Shown one piece after another: positions 1-10,010 of a DNA stretch of 64,000 nt (position 1 is its first letter; every line of letters begins with the position of its first letter). This stretch comes from Plotosus lineatus. Its lineage: Eukaryota > Chordata > Actinopteri > Siluriformes > Plotosidae. The stretch is taken from positions 14,590,466 through 14,654,465 of the forward strand of contig CM045746.1 in the NCBI GenBank assembly GCA_024760905.1. Reading direction: 5' to 3'. The notes under the pieces were generated by a model, which did no database searches, was not told the DNA's origin, and worked only from the letters and a program-made list of their open reading frames with translations. The position numbers and the translations under genes were made by a program.

Positions 1-165
1 AAGAGTAACTCGATTTCTGCCGGTACTACGGGCAAAAAGTGCTGGTGAAGGTCAATGTTAATCTGGGCCTTGACCAATCCAATACCATTCTGTTTTAAAT
101 CAACATTTTGGATTTGGCACAGGTTTTAGGCCAAATGCCCTTCCATTTACCTGAGGTTGAGATCA
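1..165 (-). mobile_element. RTE-type LINE 5'-region fragment
   Basis: Positions 50-160 align by eye with 50990-51110, the region upstream of the LINE endonuclease ORF. Both read tgttaa(c/t)c(c/t)gggcc, then gaccaatcca/gaccgatccg, then ggca(c/g)aggtttta and atgcccttcc. The fragment is diverged. It shows that this LINE 5' sequence is present twice in the window. Confidence 0.5.
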
Positions 166-444
166 GAGAAAATACCCCACTGGTTTGTCTGACTGAGAGG
201 CTGGGTGAGCAGCTGGTGTTCAATAAAACAGGATTTACTGGCTTTTCGAGTAAGTCACTGGGTTAGCAACGGGTGTTCAATAATCCTGTTTTATTGAGAT
301 TTTAGTTTTCAATAAAATAGGATTTAATCAAAGGAATGCATTCATTACAAGAGATTTCATTCTACTCAGTGTAATGCATGTACACTTCAACAGTTTCAAT
401 TTTTTTTTTTTCTTTTATGTAGTTTCTGCCCTTTTTAATCAGGC

Positions 445-798
445 TTCTTTTCCTTTTGGCTGTTCCTTTCAGGGATTGCCACAGCCAATCATCTGCCTCC
501 ATCTTCATGGAAGTCATATTAATGATTTGCCTGTTTGATTTGGCATAGGTTTTTATGTCAGATGCCCTTCCTGACACATCCTTTTAGCAAGGGCCAGTAA
601 CACGTTGACGGTTATGAAGCTACTCTTGTCGAAAGTCAGCAATGGTTCTTATACATGAATCTCTCACCATAGACAGTGAGAGACATTGCTGGAGTTTGAT
701 AACCCAGTTAGCTGCACTGGGGGGGGGACACCAGTGACAACCTTTTGAACCCCCAATCCTAGGATCAGCGATCTAGCACCTTTTACCACCAATGCCCT
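445..798 (-). mobile_element. SINE A copy with extra LINE 3' sequence
   Basis: The - strand order is tRNA-like head (about 798-725), body, then LINE-like tail. Unlike the other copies it keeps extra bases around 490-525 (ctgcctccatcttcatgg) that match the RTE LINE 3' end and are absent from standard SINE A, so it looks like an intermediate form. Confidence 0.7.
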
Positions 799-1004
799 TG
801 CCATTTTTAATCAGTAGTAGATATAAAGCAAATAAAAAAGGTCTCAAGAAAGTGCTGAATGGGTGTTGAGACACTACACTGGACCCATAGATATCCTATA
901 ATACTAAATAGGAGTGCATAGTAATCAACAGCATTAAAGTGTCACTATTTAAGAAGTTGAAACATGAAAATGAATAAAAATGAGAGTATCAAGAACACAT
1001 CCAG

Positions 1005-1190
1005 GTATACTGGCTGAAGGCAGAGTACATCCTGAACAGCTCAGTGGTCAATATACTGACAACTATTCACATTCTCATCCACACCAAGCAGCAATTTAGA
1101 ACGGACAATTAGCCTAATGTGCATGATTTAGACTGTGGGAGGAAACTGGAATATGGGGAAAACATACAAACTCTATACAAACACGTGCTG
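1005..1190 (-). mobile_element. SINE B fragment (tRNA head, L2-type tail family)
   Basis: Contains the tail/body text aacagctc, tgtgggaggaaactggaata and cagagtacatcctgaacag, matching the better copies at 11035-11400 and 17210-17530. Confidence 0.55.
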
Positions 1191-1754
1191 TAAAGGCAGA
1201 CATGAAATTAGCACTTTTAAATGTCCTATTTATAAAGAAATCAATTTTCGATAGGATTTTTACACTTCACATAACATGGTGCAAAGGGTTGTACATTACA
1301 ATTAAAAGTAATTGTGTGCAAAATGCACCATACCATAAACATATGAAACATTTATAGATTTGTTTAGACACTGACCATTGTGACATCACAGGCTGCATAT
1401 CATCTATGCTGGTTTTTGTGCTTTTGTTCTTTACGTGCTTTCCTTGTTTCTTTATGTTCTTTATCTACCATGTTCTTTAACGACAGTGTGTGTGTGATGA
1501 GTAACATAGAATTGATAGGAGCGGGTACTCCCTAAACAATCTCAGGAAAAGTTATGTGGAAATAAGCTAAGTGGAAAATGATAGGGGCAGCCTCGGCTAA
1601 TCGCGAAGATATATGGCTCCTTACTTCACCTTGTGTAACTAAGTATGTACTGTTGTTACAAGGAGATGGTTGTCTGTATTTTTGGGTTATAAAAAGACCA
1701 GGTGGTGAGAGAAAGGGGAGAGATCTTTCCAAACCAAACCTTATTACTCTGGCT

Positions 1755-1915
1755 TGTTTCTTCTTCTTCTTCTTTTTTTTCCTTTCGGCTGCTCCCTTCA
1801 GGGGTCGCCACATCAAATCATCCGCCTCCATCTCACCCTGTCCTCTGCATCTTCTTTTTTGCCTCCAACGCCCTCATGTCTTCCTTCACCACATCGATAA
1901 ATCTCTTCTTTGGTA
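1755..1915 (-). mobile_element. RTE LINE 3'-end fragment
   Basis: It starts with (cttcttc)n and cctttcggctgctcccttca, then matches the 3' end of the LINEs at 49333 and 57120 (gtcgccacatcaaatcatcc, tcttccttcaccacat). On the - strand this is the end of the RT-C-terminal ORF, the 3' UTR and the (GAA)n tail. Confidence 0.75.
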
Positions 1916-1968
1916 ATTTTGTATTACTCTGGCTTGTTTATTGAAAGTAAAATTCTTTCAACAAAAGT

Positions 1969-2127
1969 AGCTGCATGACCATCAAGTGTGTTTCTGCCCT
2001 GCGATGGCCTGGCAAGCTGTCCAGGGTGTACTCTGCCCTTGCCTGGAGTCAGCTGGGATAGGCGCTAGCCTCCCCGCGACCCTAATTAGGATTAAGCAGT
2101 TACAGAAAATCAATGAACAATGTTTCT
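1969..2127 (+). mobile_element. SINE A' copy (SINE A body joined to L2-type tail)
   Basis: Reads gtagctgcatgaccatca, gtgtttctgccctgcgatgg, then the tail gaccctaattaggattaagc and ttacagaaaatcaatgaaca. The junction after gtgtttctg is the same as in the copies at 2965, 34510 and 44814. Confidence 0.7.
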
Positions 2128-2960
2128 GAGAACTGTTGCACAACTGTGTTGCATGGAGTCAACCAACTTCTAGCACCTATGAGCAGGTTTTCCAGCCCAG
2201 GATGATTGGATGACATTTTGATGTCACCCTACAAGTTTTCTTTTGGATTAAGTTCTGGAGATCAAGTCAGCTGCTCCATATCGTCAATCTTGTTGGTCTG
2301 GATCCAAGATGTTACCCATTTACTGGTGTGTTTGATGTCGTTGTCTTGTTGGAACACCCATTTCAAGGGCATTTCCTCTTCAGCATAAGGCAGCACGACC
2401 TATTCAAGTGTTCTGATGTATTCAAACTGACCCATGATCCCTGGGATGTGATAAATAGGCCCAACACTGTCGTATGAGAATCATCCCCATATCATGATGC
2501 TTGTGCCACCAGGCATCATTGTCTTCACAGTGTACTGTGGCTTGAATTCAGTATTTTGGGGTCAGCTGACGAACTGTCTCCATCCACTAGATGCAAAAAG
2601 AACAATCTTACCTTTATCAGCCAACAAACTGTTGTGCTGTTTCTCTGTAGGCCAGTCAATGTGCTCTTTGGCAAATTGGAACCTCTTCAGCACTTCTTTT
2701 TTTCAACAGTGGGACATTGCGGGGCTTCTTGCCGATAGCTTGGCTTTACGTGGGCATCTTCTAATTGTAACAGGACTCACAGGTAACTTTAGACCTTCTT
2801 TGATATTCCTGAAGCTGATGGTTGGCTGAGTGCTTGCCATTTTGGCTTTTCTTCAATCCATACTTATGGTAGTTTTTTCACTTTCTTCAACATCTTTCAG
2901 GTTTTGGTTGAAATTTTAAAGCATGATCATTTTAGCTGAGCAACCCATAATTTTCTGCAA
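2128..2960 (-). pseudogene. Decayed Tc1/mariner transposase
   Basis: The - strand carries frameshifted pieces of a DDE transposase. They include LPYAEEEMPLKWVFQQDND near 2360 (second catalytic Asp), then SPELNPKENLGD-like sequence near 2235 (the SPDLNPIENLW motif with the third acidic residue), and upstream a short match to GxSIMxWG near 2480. Several stops and shifts break it, so it is a dead copy. Confidence 0.7.
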
Positions 2961-2964
2961 TTCT

Positions 2965-3148
2965 TTCTGAATCACTTCATCCGCATTAGGGTCAAGAGGA
3001 GGATGGTTCCCATCTCAAACAACTTTGGGCGAGGGCACAATGCATGCTGGACAGCTTACCATGCCATCACAGGGCAGAAACACACTGACAGCTATGCAGC
3101 CTACTCTTGAAGAAAGTGATTTTATAACCCAGTTAGCTGCACTGAGTG
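2965..3148 (-). mobile_element. SINE A' copy
   Basis: Reverse orientation. Tail cattagggtcaagaggaggatg, then the fixed junction ccatcacagggcagaaacac, then the SINE A body cagcctactcttgaagaaag and the gataacccagttagctgcac-like region. The head is missing. Confidence 0.65.
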
Positions 3149-3167
3149 TATATGAGAGAGATTTCTT

Positions 3168-3455
3168 TTTGGATTTTCCCCTTTTTTTAGGGGTCGCCAC
3201 AGCGAATGATTCGCACGTTTGATTTGGCATAGGTTTTTACGTCGGATGCCCTTCCTCACACAATGGATGGCTTTGCAGCCTATTCTTTACGAAAGTCAGC
3301 AATGGTTCTTTTACATGCCTCTCACCATAGATGGCCGACCTTTGATAACCCAGTTAGCTGCACAAGTAGGACAGTGACAACCGTGGAGAGTGGGACTCAA
3401 ACCCCCAACCTTAGGATCAGCGATCCAGCGCCCTATACCACCAGACCACCACTGA
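3168..3455 (-). mobile_element. SINE A copy, standard form
   Basis: Tail at 3170-3215 (ggggtcgccacagcgaatga), body to about 3350, and tRNA-like head with B box complement gggactcaaacccc near 3391. The A-box region ends near 3450. Confidence 0.8.
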
Positions 3456-3459
3456 CACT

Positions 3460-4315
3460 GTATAGTCTGTTTGTTTGATTTTTTATGTGATGGAAACTTT
3501 TTAAACACTTTTTATTTGCTCATCTTAAGTAATGAATACAACATTTTGACTGATTGGCCAGGTAGCCAGGGTTAATCTAAGTCATTAGAGATGGTCAAAT
3601 TAGGCTTAGTTGAAGCAATCAATCTTTCCATTCCAATGGTTCATTTCTCGAGGCGTAAATCGACTCAGTGCTCACTGGCGACACTTACTGCTAAATGTTA
3701 TGCATAGCAACCAAGTCATTTGATGTCCCTCAGGTCTTGTTTAAAGTTTAAAATGCAAAACATTAGTGACCAGTGCAATTATCACCATTCTTCTGTCACT
3801 ACTGCGGTTGAAATCATATGGGAAATTGATGATTATGTTTATGAAATTTTCAAAAAAAAAAAAAAAAAAAAAAAAAAAGGTGAACCCATCAAAAAATAAA
3901 GATAGAAGTACTGTAAATATTTTGCTGGGGTTCAATGCTTGTGTTATGGTACTATGAGTATTCAAAAAAATAAAAATATACCGTGCTTTTGATACTTGGA
4001 AGGAGGGAAATTTTGTTGATTTTTATTGAGGAAAATACTTTTTTATTGTAGATGGATAGAGTTTGTTCTTCTTCTTAGAGGCAACTTCCCTAACCTTGGA
4101 CAAAACCCTTTCACTTGTGAGCAAAGATGGTGGAAAACAAGCAAACAAAAAAATTAAAGTGGTATAGGTGGTGGTATACGTAGATGGTTTTACTTCTACC
4201 AGCATTGAAGTGGATCCTCATTTTAAGTAAGGTTTGTATCACTTAAATAACAATCCACTTCAATACTGCATGGACATCAGCATTTGCACCTCTTCTGTTC
4301 TGTTTCAGAGAAAAG
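3460..4315. other. No gene recognised
   Basis: AT-rich sequence with a 28-base A run at 3850-3878. No exon, RNA gene or transposon end was recognised here. Confidence 0.5.
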
Positions 4316-4432
4316 TCCAGTTAGCTGCACTGGGGGAGACAGTGACAACCTTACGGAGAGTGGGACTCGAACTCCCAACCTTTGGATCAGCGATCCAACA
4401 CCCTATACCACTAGACCACCATTGCCCCTGTA
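4316..4432 (-). mobile_element. SINE A head fragment
   Basis: Contains only the tRNA-like head and its junction: cagttagctgcactggggga, gggactcgaactcccaacct, ggatcagcgatccaacaccc. 3'-truncated relative to the SINE. Confidence 0.75.
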
Positions 4433-4716
4433 TCATTAAGGACAGGAACTATATCAAATGACTTCTTAACAATGAAGAATGAAAGTGGTCATTTTTAAGA
4501 AGATGAAAAATGCTAAGGTCAACAGATAGACACCACCAACCCTCATCCATATGATGCTATAAATTGTGTACATATTTTATTCTAACTCTTAACACAAAAT
4601 GTTGCTGTACTGATCCATATAGTTAGTTCGGTTTTACAAATCTACACCGGAGACCAATTTTCTGTCCAGAACAGCGATTCAAGAAGGAACTTACTCATGA
4701 ACCTTGTTGAAAGGCA

Positions 4717-4979
4717 GGGGCCGGTGGAGTAATGGTTAGGTTGCTGCGCTCATGATTGTTGTGAGTTCGAATCCCACTGAGACCCTCACTGTGCTAAGAC
4801 CCCTGGGCAAGGTCTCAACCACAAGTGTGCCTCTGTTCACCCAGCAGTATAAATGGGTACCAGTAAAAATATACTGGGAAGGTAACCTGCGATGGACTAG
4901 CGTCCCATCCAGGGGGAGTTGAACTCCTGGGGCCTGATGAGCCACGAGGCTCGGGTGTAAAAACCCAACAGACTTACCT
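4717..4979 (+). mobile_element. SINE D, complete insertion with 16-bp target-site duplication
   Basis: A tRNA-derived head (gtggagtaatggttaggttg; B box gagttcgaatcccactgaga) is followed by agcagtataaatgggtacca and gatggactagcgtcccatcc. It is flanked by perfect 16-bp direct repeats accttgttgaaaggca at 4701-4716 and 4980-4995, so its limits are certain. Confidence 0.85.
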
Positions 4980-5195
4980 ACCTTGTTGAAAGGCACTTCC
5001 AATGATATATAGCTGGCAACATACTGACAGTCACAGTATATCTTTGAAAGCAAGAACATTAACTAATAATATTAACAAAAAGTCAAAGTAAACATGGTGT
5101 ATCTATTTCAAACAGTATGTGGATGAATTAAAAACCAATCAACTACCAAATTTACGTACAACAAGGCTGCACACGTACAGATACAAAAAACTTAC

Positions 5196-5345
5196 CGTTG
5201 AATAGTTGCAGGGTGTGGTAGATGAAGTTTCTCTTGCACAAACTGATAGGCCTTTGAGCTGTAAAAATGTAAAGTTGTTGAGAACTGCTTCTGATCTTCA
5301 GAATACTCATGAACAGGTCTCTTGAACAGCTCCACAGGGATGTGT
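5196..5345 (-). pseudogene. P-element/THAP9-like transposase exon fragment
   Basis: The - strand frame reads IPVELFKRPVHEYSEDQ, then TLHFYSSKAYQFVQ and LHLPHPATIQR, followed by a good donor (CAACG|gtaagt). YSxKAYxFV...LPHPxT is the signature of the P-element-type transposase domain found in THAP9-like proteins. No later exon is recognisable at lower coordinates, where a SINE lies at 4717-4979. I infer a decayed P-element-derived gene, not an active transposon. Confidence 0.65.
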
Positions 5346-5543
5346 AGAATCAGAAGAGAATATAAATATTGATAATATAGTCAACCATAATACAGTAGGT
5401 CTGCTTTGATATGCAACACAGTTCAATATAAACTATGGAAAGTTCTCAAAGGCAGTAGCTTTTATCTTTCAAAATTCTATTATGCCGATCACTTGTTAGG
5501 GAAAAAAAACATATCTTTGGAAGCCTCCAGAATCTGGAGATGA

Positions 5544-5830
5544 TCATAGGTCTGCCAGCTCATGTAAGATCTTGCCAATGCAGACCTTGGCACGCTTCTC
5601 TCGACGCTTTGTATTGTGGAGATCAGTCTGTATTTCCTCTAGCTTCTGGAGGGTATCAATATACTTACGCTTGAGGGTATCAGGCTGGCAGGCGTAACTG
5701 TGCTCTTAAGTTACTGTCTCCACACAAGCACCAACATCTGCTGGGGGTGATGGCTCTTCCATGGATTCCGAGGATGAAGTACGCATTCTATGACTCACTG
5801 GCCTGGACTGCTTCTTCAGAATATAAGAAC
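5544..5830 (-). pseudogene. THAP-protein HCF-binding motif and coiled coil, interrupted by a stop
   Basis: Read on the - strand: KKQSRPVSHRM, SSSESMEEPSPPADVG, ETVT, a TAA stop (5706-5708), then EHSYACQPDTLKRKY, EEIQTDL, KRREKRAKVC, ILHELADL and TGA. EHSY fits the [D/E]HxY HCF-1-binding motif that in THAP proteins sits just before a coiled coil, and the Lys/Glu-rich heptads after it fit that coiled coil. The stop lies one codon before EHSY, so either this is a pseudogene or the frame was broken recently. Order and strand agree with the THAP exon upstream and the transposase-like exon downstream. Confidence 0.65.
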
Positions 5831-6040
5831 ACACTATAAAATACCTATTGATGCTTATATGAACCCATGGTAAACTTGAAATCAACCACAATATACCTGT
5901 ACTGAATTTGAAAATAATATATCAAATCTTATAAAACCCTTTAAGTTATTGCCCCTGGTAGAGGAATTCCACAAATTCATGAAAAAAGCCTGGATGTATA
6001 TATATTAGCAGTGAAACAAAATCAAGAACTGAGTTACTGT

Positions 6041-7398
6041 CTTCTTCTTCTTCTTCTTTTTCTTCTTTTCCATTCGGCTTTTCCCTTCAGGGGTCGACAC
6101 AGCGAATCATCCGCCTTCATCACACCCTATCTTCTGCATCTTCTACTCTTACTCCAACTACCTCCATGTCCTCCTTCACCACATCCATAAATCATCTCTT
6201 TGGTCTTTCTCTAGGCCTTCTGCCTGGTAGTTCCAACCTCAGCATCCTACTACCAATATAATCACTATCGCTCCTCTGTACATGTCCAAACCATCTCAAG
6301 CTAGCCTCTCTGACTTTGTCTCCAAAACCTCTTACATGTGCTGTCCCTCTGATGTACTCATTCCTGATCCTATCCATCCTCGTTACTCCCAAAGAGAACC
6401 TCAACATTTTCATCTCTGCTACCTCCAGCTCTGCCTCCTGTCTTTTTCTCAGTGCCACTGTTTCTAAACCATACAACATCGCTGGCCTCAACACCGTCTT
6501 GTACACTTTTCCTTTCATTCTTGCCAATACTCTCCTACACATCACACTGGACACTTTTCTCCAACCATTCCAACCTGCCTGCACACACTTCTTCACCTCT
6601 TTTCCACACTCTCCATTGCTCTGGACTGTTGAGCCTAAGTACTTAAAATCCTCCACCTTCTTTATCTCTGCCACCTGTAACCTCACGTTCCTCTTGGGTC
6701 CTTGTCGTTCACACACATATATTCTGTTTTACTGAGGCTAACCTTCATTCCTCTCCTTTCCAGGGCATACCTCCACCTCTCTAGATTTTCCTTCACTTGT
6801 TCTCTGCTCTCACTACAAATCACAATGTCATCTGCAAACATCATAGTCCATGGGAATTCTTGTCTAACCTAGTCTGTCAGCATGTCCATCACCATAGCAA
6901 ACAAGAAGGGGCTCAGAGCTGATCCTTGATGCAGTCCCACCTCCACCTTGAACTCTTCTGTCACACCGGTAGCACACCTCACCACTGTCTTACATCTCTC
7001 ATACATGTCCTGCACCACTCTAACATACTTCTCTGCCACTCCAGACTTCCTCATGCAATACCACAGTTCCTCTCTCGGCACCCTGTCATATGCTTTCTCC
7101 AGATCCACAAAGGCACAATGCAGCTCCTTCTGACCTTCTTTGTACTTCTCTATTAACATCCTCAAAGCAAACACTGCATCTGTGGTGCTCTTTCTTGGCA
7201 TGAAACCAAACTGTTCACAAATGCTGACCTCTGTCCTTAGTCTAGCTTCCACTATTCTTTCCTATAACTTCACAGTATAGCTCATCAACTTTATCCCTCT
7301 GTAGTTGCCACAACTCTGCACATCTCCCTTGTTCTTAAAAATGGACACGAGCACACTTCTTCTCCATTCCTCTGGCATCTGGTCACTCTCTAAAACCT
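6041..7398 (-). mobile_element. RTE-clade LINE, 5'-truncated, with 11-bp target-site duplication
   Basis: The - strand encodes a reverse transcriptase in two broken frames. The first (7252-6869) has [27 protein letters not shown] (motif A, catalytic Asp) and [13 protein letters not shown] (motif B). The second (6716-6192) has [32 protein letters not shown] and [11 protein letters not shown]. The 3' end is a (GAA)n tail at about 6041-6060. The direct repeat tgagttactgt lies at 6030-6040 and 7399-7409. The element sits between two exons of the THAP-like relic. It is dead, truncated before the endonuclease. Confidence 0.88.
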
Positions 7399-7532
7399 TG
7401 AGTTACTGTATAAGTATAACACTTAACAGACTTTATTAGAGATCTAGTGTAAATGTATGTTTTGACCAGCTCACATTGATATGTAATATTGTGCAAATTC
7501 ATTAAAGTTAATGGCTCCTTAAACGTTTCTAC

Positions 7533-7741
7533 CTCATGCTTCCAAGGAAAAAACAGATGGCACCGCAGTCTTCTTGAGCAGCTTCAAATGCCTGTGCTTG
7601 GAGAGGTAGAAGTCCTCTTCTCTGAAGTGTTCAGAACAAACAACACCATATCTTGATGGCACCCATTGGTTCTTCGTCACTGCATCAATGCGGTTGATGG
7701 CATGCACCCATAATTACCTACGATGCTTATCTAATGGTATT
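7533..7741 (-). pseudogene. THAP zinc-finger domain exon, broken (THAP/P-element-like gene relic)
   Basis: On the - strand an acceptor-like ttactccag precedes a reading frame with the second half of a THAP domain: IPLDKHRR, a stop, LWVHAINR, NQWVPSRYGVVCSEHF, EEDFY, LKKTAVPSVF. W-x-PS, the C-x2-H pair in CSEH and AVPSxF are THAP signatures (a sequence-specific DNA-binding zinc finger). The in-frame TAA (7714-7716) sits inside the domain and a TGA (7534-7536) lies just before the candidate donor, so this copy does not code for a normal protein. The N-terminal half with the first two cysteines was not found. It probably belongs to the same relic as the pieces at 5544-5830 and 5196-5345. Confidence 0.75.
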
Positions 7742-8318
7742 CTGGAGTAACACAAAAAGTTCTCAAGATATAATTTCTGTAGCTTTCTGTAGCTATGTTC
7801 CATACGTATGTCTAAACGCAGACCCTGCTCAGTTTTAGTGTTCTTCTGAATCTATATGTAATAGTGGTTAGAAAAACTCAATGGTATATGGGAGAAGATT
7901 TTAATCAACTTACGAACGTATTGCTATTATCAGGGTTCTGTCCAGATTTTAAGAGAGGTGGGTATAATTTGCCTCAGAGAGTGAAAAGTGCCAGAAGTGG
8001 TAAACTTCTCTAGGGGGGTCCAGGGGCATGCTCCCACTGGAAAATTTGTGATTTGTATTCTGATATGTATTCTGGTGTATTCTAGCAGTAAATATTAGGA
8101 GTGCAGAATGTGCTGTGTTCCACTGGTGCGCGGACATTTGCTCACAGGACAAATGCTCAGAACCTTAATGAAAAAATAGACATTTGTTCACAATTTCTTT
8201 TTATCTTTGTTCTAAAAAATACATAATACAAAAACATCACAATGTGTTCTAAAAATTCTTTATTCTTATATAAATATGTAATGCTAAATTAACTCATTAT
8301 ACATTAGGGTTAGGGTTT

Positions 8319-8575
8319 CCCCCAGTGCAGCTAACTGGGTTATCAAAGGCGGGCCATGTCTGTCACTGTCTATGGTGAGAGGCATGTAAAAGAACCATTG
8401 CTGACTTTTGTAAAAAGTAGGCTGCAAAGTTGTCAGCGTGTTTCTGTCCCTTGCTAAAAGGGTTGTGACAGGAAGGGCATCCGACGTAAAAACCTCTGCC
8501 ATATCAAATGTGCGAATCAGATGATTCGCTGTGGCGACTCCCGAGGAAAAGGGAAAAAAGCCGAAAGAAAGACAG
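8319..8575 (+). mobile_element. SINE A copy inserted in telomere-like tract
   Basis: Head-truncated SINE A starting cccccagtgcagctaactgg and ending gggaaaaaagccgaaag. It is flanked by the 18-bp direct repeat acattagggttagggttt at 8301-8318 and 8576-8593, a clear target-site duplication, so the TTAGGG tract was there before the SINE. Confidence 0.85.
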
Positions 8576-8671
8576 ACATTAGGGTTAGGGTTTATGGTTA
8601 GGGTTTAGGGTTAGGGTTAGGGTTGGGGTTTATGGTTTAGGGTTAGGGTTTAGAGTTAGGGTTAGGGTTAA
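8576..8671 (+). repeat. Irregular interstitial TTAGGG-type array
   Basis: Mix of ttaggg, tttaggg and tatggtt units in one orientation, internal to the inverted-repeat element. It is not a chromosome end because unique sequence and a gene lie on both sides. Confidence 0.85.
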
Positions 8672-8844
8672 AATTGAACAAAATGTTTTACGTTGTGAGC
8701 AAATGTCTGTTCATTGCATTTAGGTTGTGAGCATTTGTCTTGTGAGCAAATGTCCTAGAACCCAGACCCCATGTGATCAATGAAATCCGAGAAGTAGGAT
8801 CACCCCCTCCCCCAACCCCTGCTGATTGACATATAGGATTCCCT

Positions 8845-9282
8845 GACATAAAAGCTCACATGCCATTCACATGACATTGACATGACAAAAGCTCACAAGA
8901 CAAAAGCTCACACCCTTAATGAAAAGAAAGACAAAAGCTCGCATTTAAAAAAAGTCACTTGAGCAATTCCAAAGTCTGAGCAGTTCTTTGGTTACAGGGT
9001 GAGGAGTATTTTGAAGTTGTTCCCACTTTCTCACCTACAACACCCCATTTTACAACTTTTATAGTGTCAAGTCACTTGAGCAATTTCTAAGTTTTAAATT
9101 CCTAAATTCCCAAGTTCCTTCATTACTGGGTGAGGAGTATTTTGAGTGGTACTGAAGTGATGAGCCGAACTCTATCCCTAACCGTAATATAATAAAAAAT
9201 ACTTTTTTAAAAATGTGAGGTTTTGTCTTTTTTTCATTTAGGGTGTGAGCTTTTGTCCTGTGAGCTTTTGTGAGCTTATGTC
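8845..9282 (+). mobile_element. Diverged relative of the telomere-tract element (AAAAGC variant)
   Basis: Ends share the same layout as the elements at 8125 and 10009, with gacaaaagctcaca replacing gacatttgctcaca: repeated gacaaaagctcaca, cccttaatgaaaa and gacaaaagctcg at the left; ttttgtc, catttagggtgtgagctttt and gtgagcttttgtgagc at the right. The interior has two copies of gggtgaggagtattttga (about 8998 and 9128) and no TTAGGG array. Confidence 0.55.
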
Positions 9283-9283
9283 A

Positions 9284-9482
9284 GTACATCGACATATACA
9301 TACATGTATATGAGTATATAATATCAATAAATACATATTCAATGCTATAAATGCTTAGAATAACAATTAAACATTCAAAAATGGTGCATAGGAGGTAAAT
9401 AAAATATAAATATACAGTACACACATACAGACATGTGCACGTGCACACATATGCAGATGCACATGAACACACTCAGATACGC
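9284..9482 (-). mobile_element. MITE E fragment
   Basis: Reverse-oriented part of the cagggatccctc element: tatataatatcaataaatac, aacaattaaacattcaaaaa, then gtgcacgtgcacaca. The terminal repeats are missing. Confidence 0.65.
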
Positions 9483-9758
9483 AGGGTGCTGAGCTCATGA
9501 TCGGGAGGTTGTGTGTTCAAATCCCAGTTAGGCCCGCACTATACTAAGACCTCTGGGCAAGGTCTCAACCACAAGTGTGCTTCTGTTCACACAGCAGTAT
9601 AAATGGGTACCAGTAAAAATATACTGGGAAGGTAACCTGCAATGGACTAGCATGCCATCCAGGAGGAGCTGTACTCCTAGTCGCTTCACGCTATGGAAAC
9701 CGGGGATAAGCACCGGCCTGATGAGCCACTATGGCTCGGGTGTAAAAAGCCCAAAGAA
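9483..9758 (+). mobile_element. SINE D, second copy
   Basis: Matches 4717-4979 from the tRNA-like head (tgctgagctcatgatcggga; ttcaaatcccagttaggccc) to gatgagccactatggctcgg. It begins directly after the MITE E fragment. Confidence 0.75.
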
Positions 9759-9777
9759 CTTTACCTTTTCACAACCC

Positions 9778-10010
9778 TATTAGGGTTGCACAAAGGCACT
9801 GGCCGAAGACAGGATATACCCTGAATGACTCGCCCTATTATCTTAAGGCGAACACATCATTCACACCTTGGGGCAAGTTGGAACAGCCAGATAGCCAAAA
9901 GTGCATGACTTTGGACTGCAAGAGAAAACCCAAAGATAGGCTCTCTTCAAGTCTGGGACTTAAACCCAGGACCTTCTTGCTGCTATGCGGACGTGCTGAC
10001 CACGAGTATA
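9778..10010 (-). mobile_element. SINE B copy, interrupted by telomere-tract element
   Basis: Tail gaagacaggatataccctga, middle agtgcatgactttggactgc, head complement tgggacttaaacccaggacc and cttcttgctgctatgcggac. The head resumes after the inserted element at about 10366 (gctgaccccatgccacc). Confidence 0.65.

Larger units (their letters stand above)
8125..8754 (+). mobile_element. Inverted-repeat element with telomere-like tract, copy 1
   Basis: The left end is ggtgcgcggacatttgctca, caggacaaatgctcagaacc, ttaatgaaaaa and gacatttgttcaca. The right end is the inverted equivalent: gtgagcaaatgtctg, ttaggttgtgagcatttg and gtgagcaaatgtcc. In between lie AT-rich sequence and irregular (TTAGGG)n/(TTTAGGG)n at 8301-8318 and 8576-8670. 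A SINE A copy has inserted into the tract. Confidence 0.65.

Noticed and set aside
8576..8671. True telomere or chromosome end
   Set aside because: Array is short, irregular and internal to a repeated element, with genes and unique DNA on both sides.
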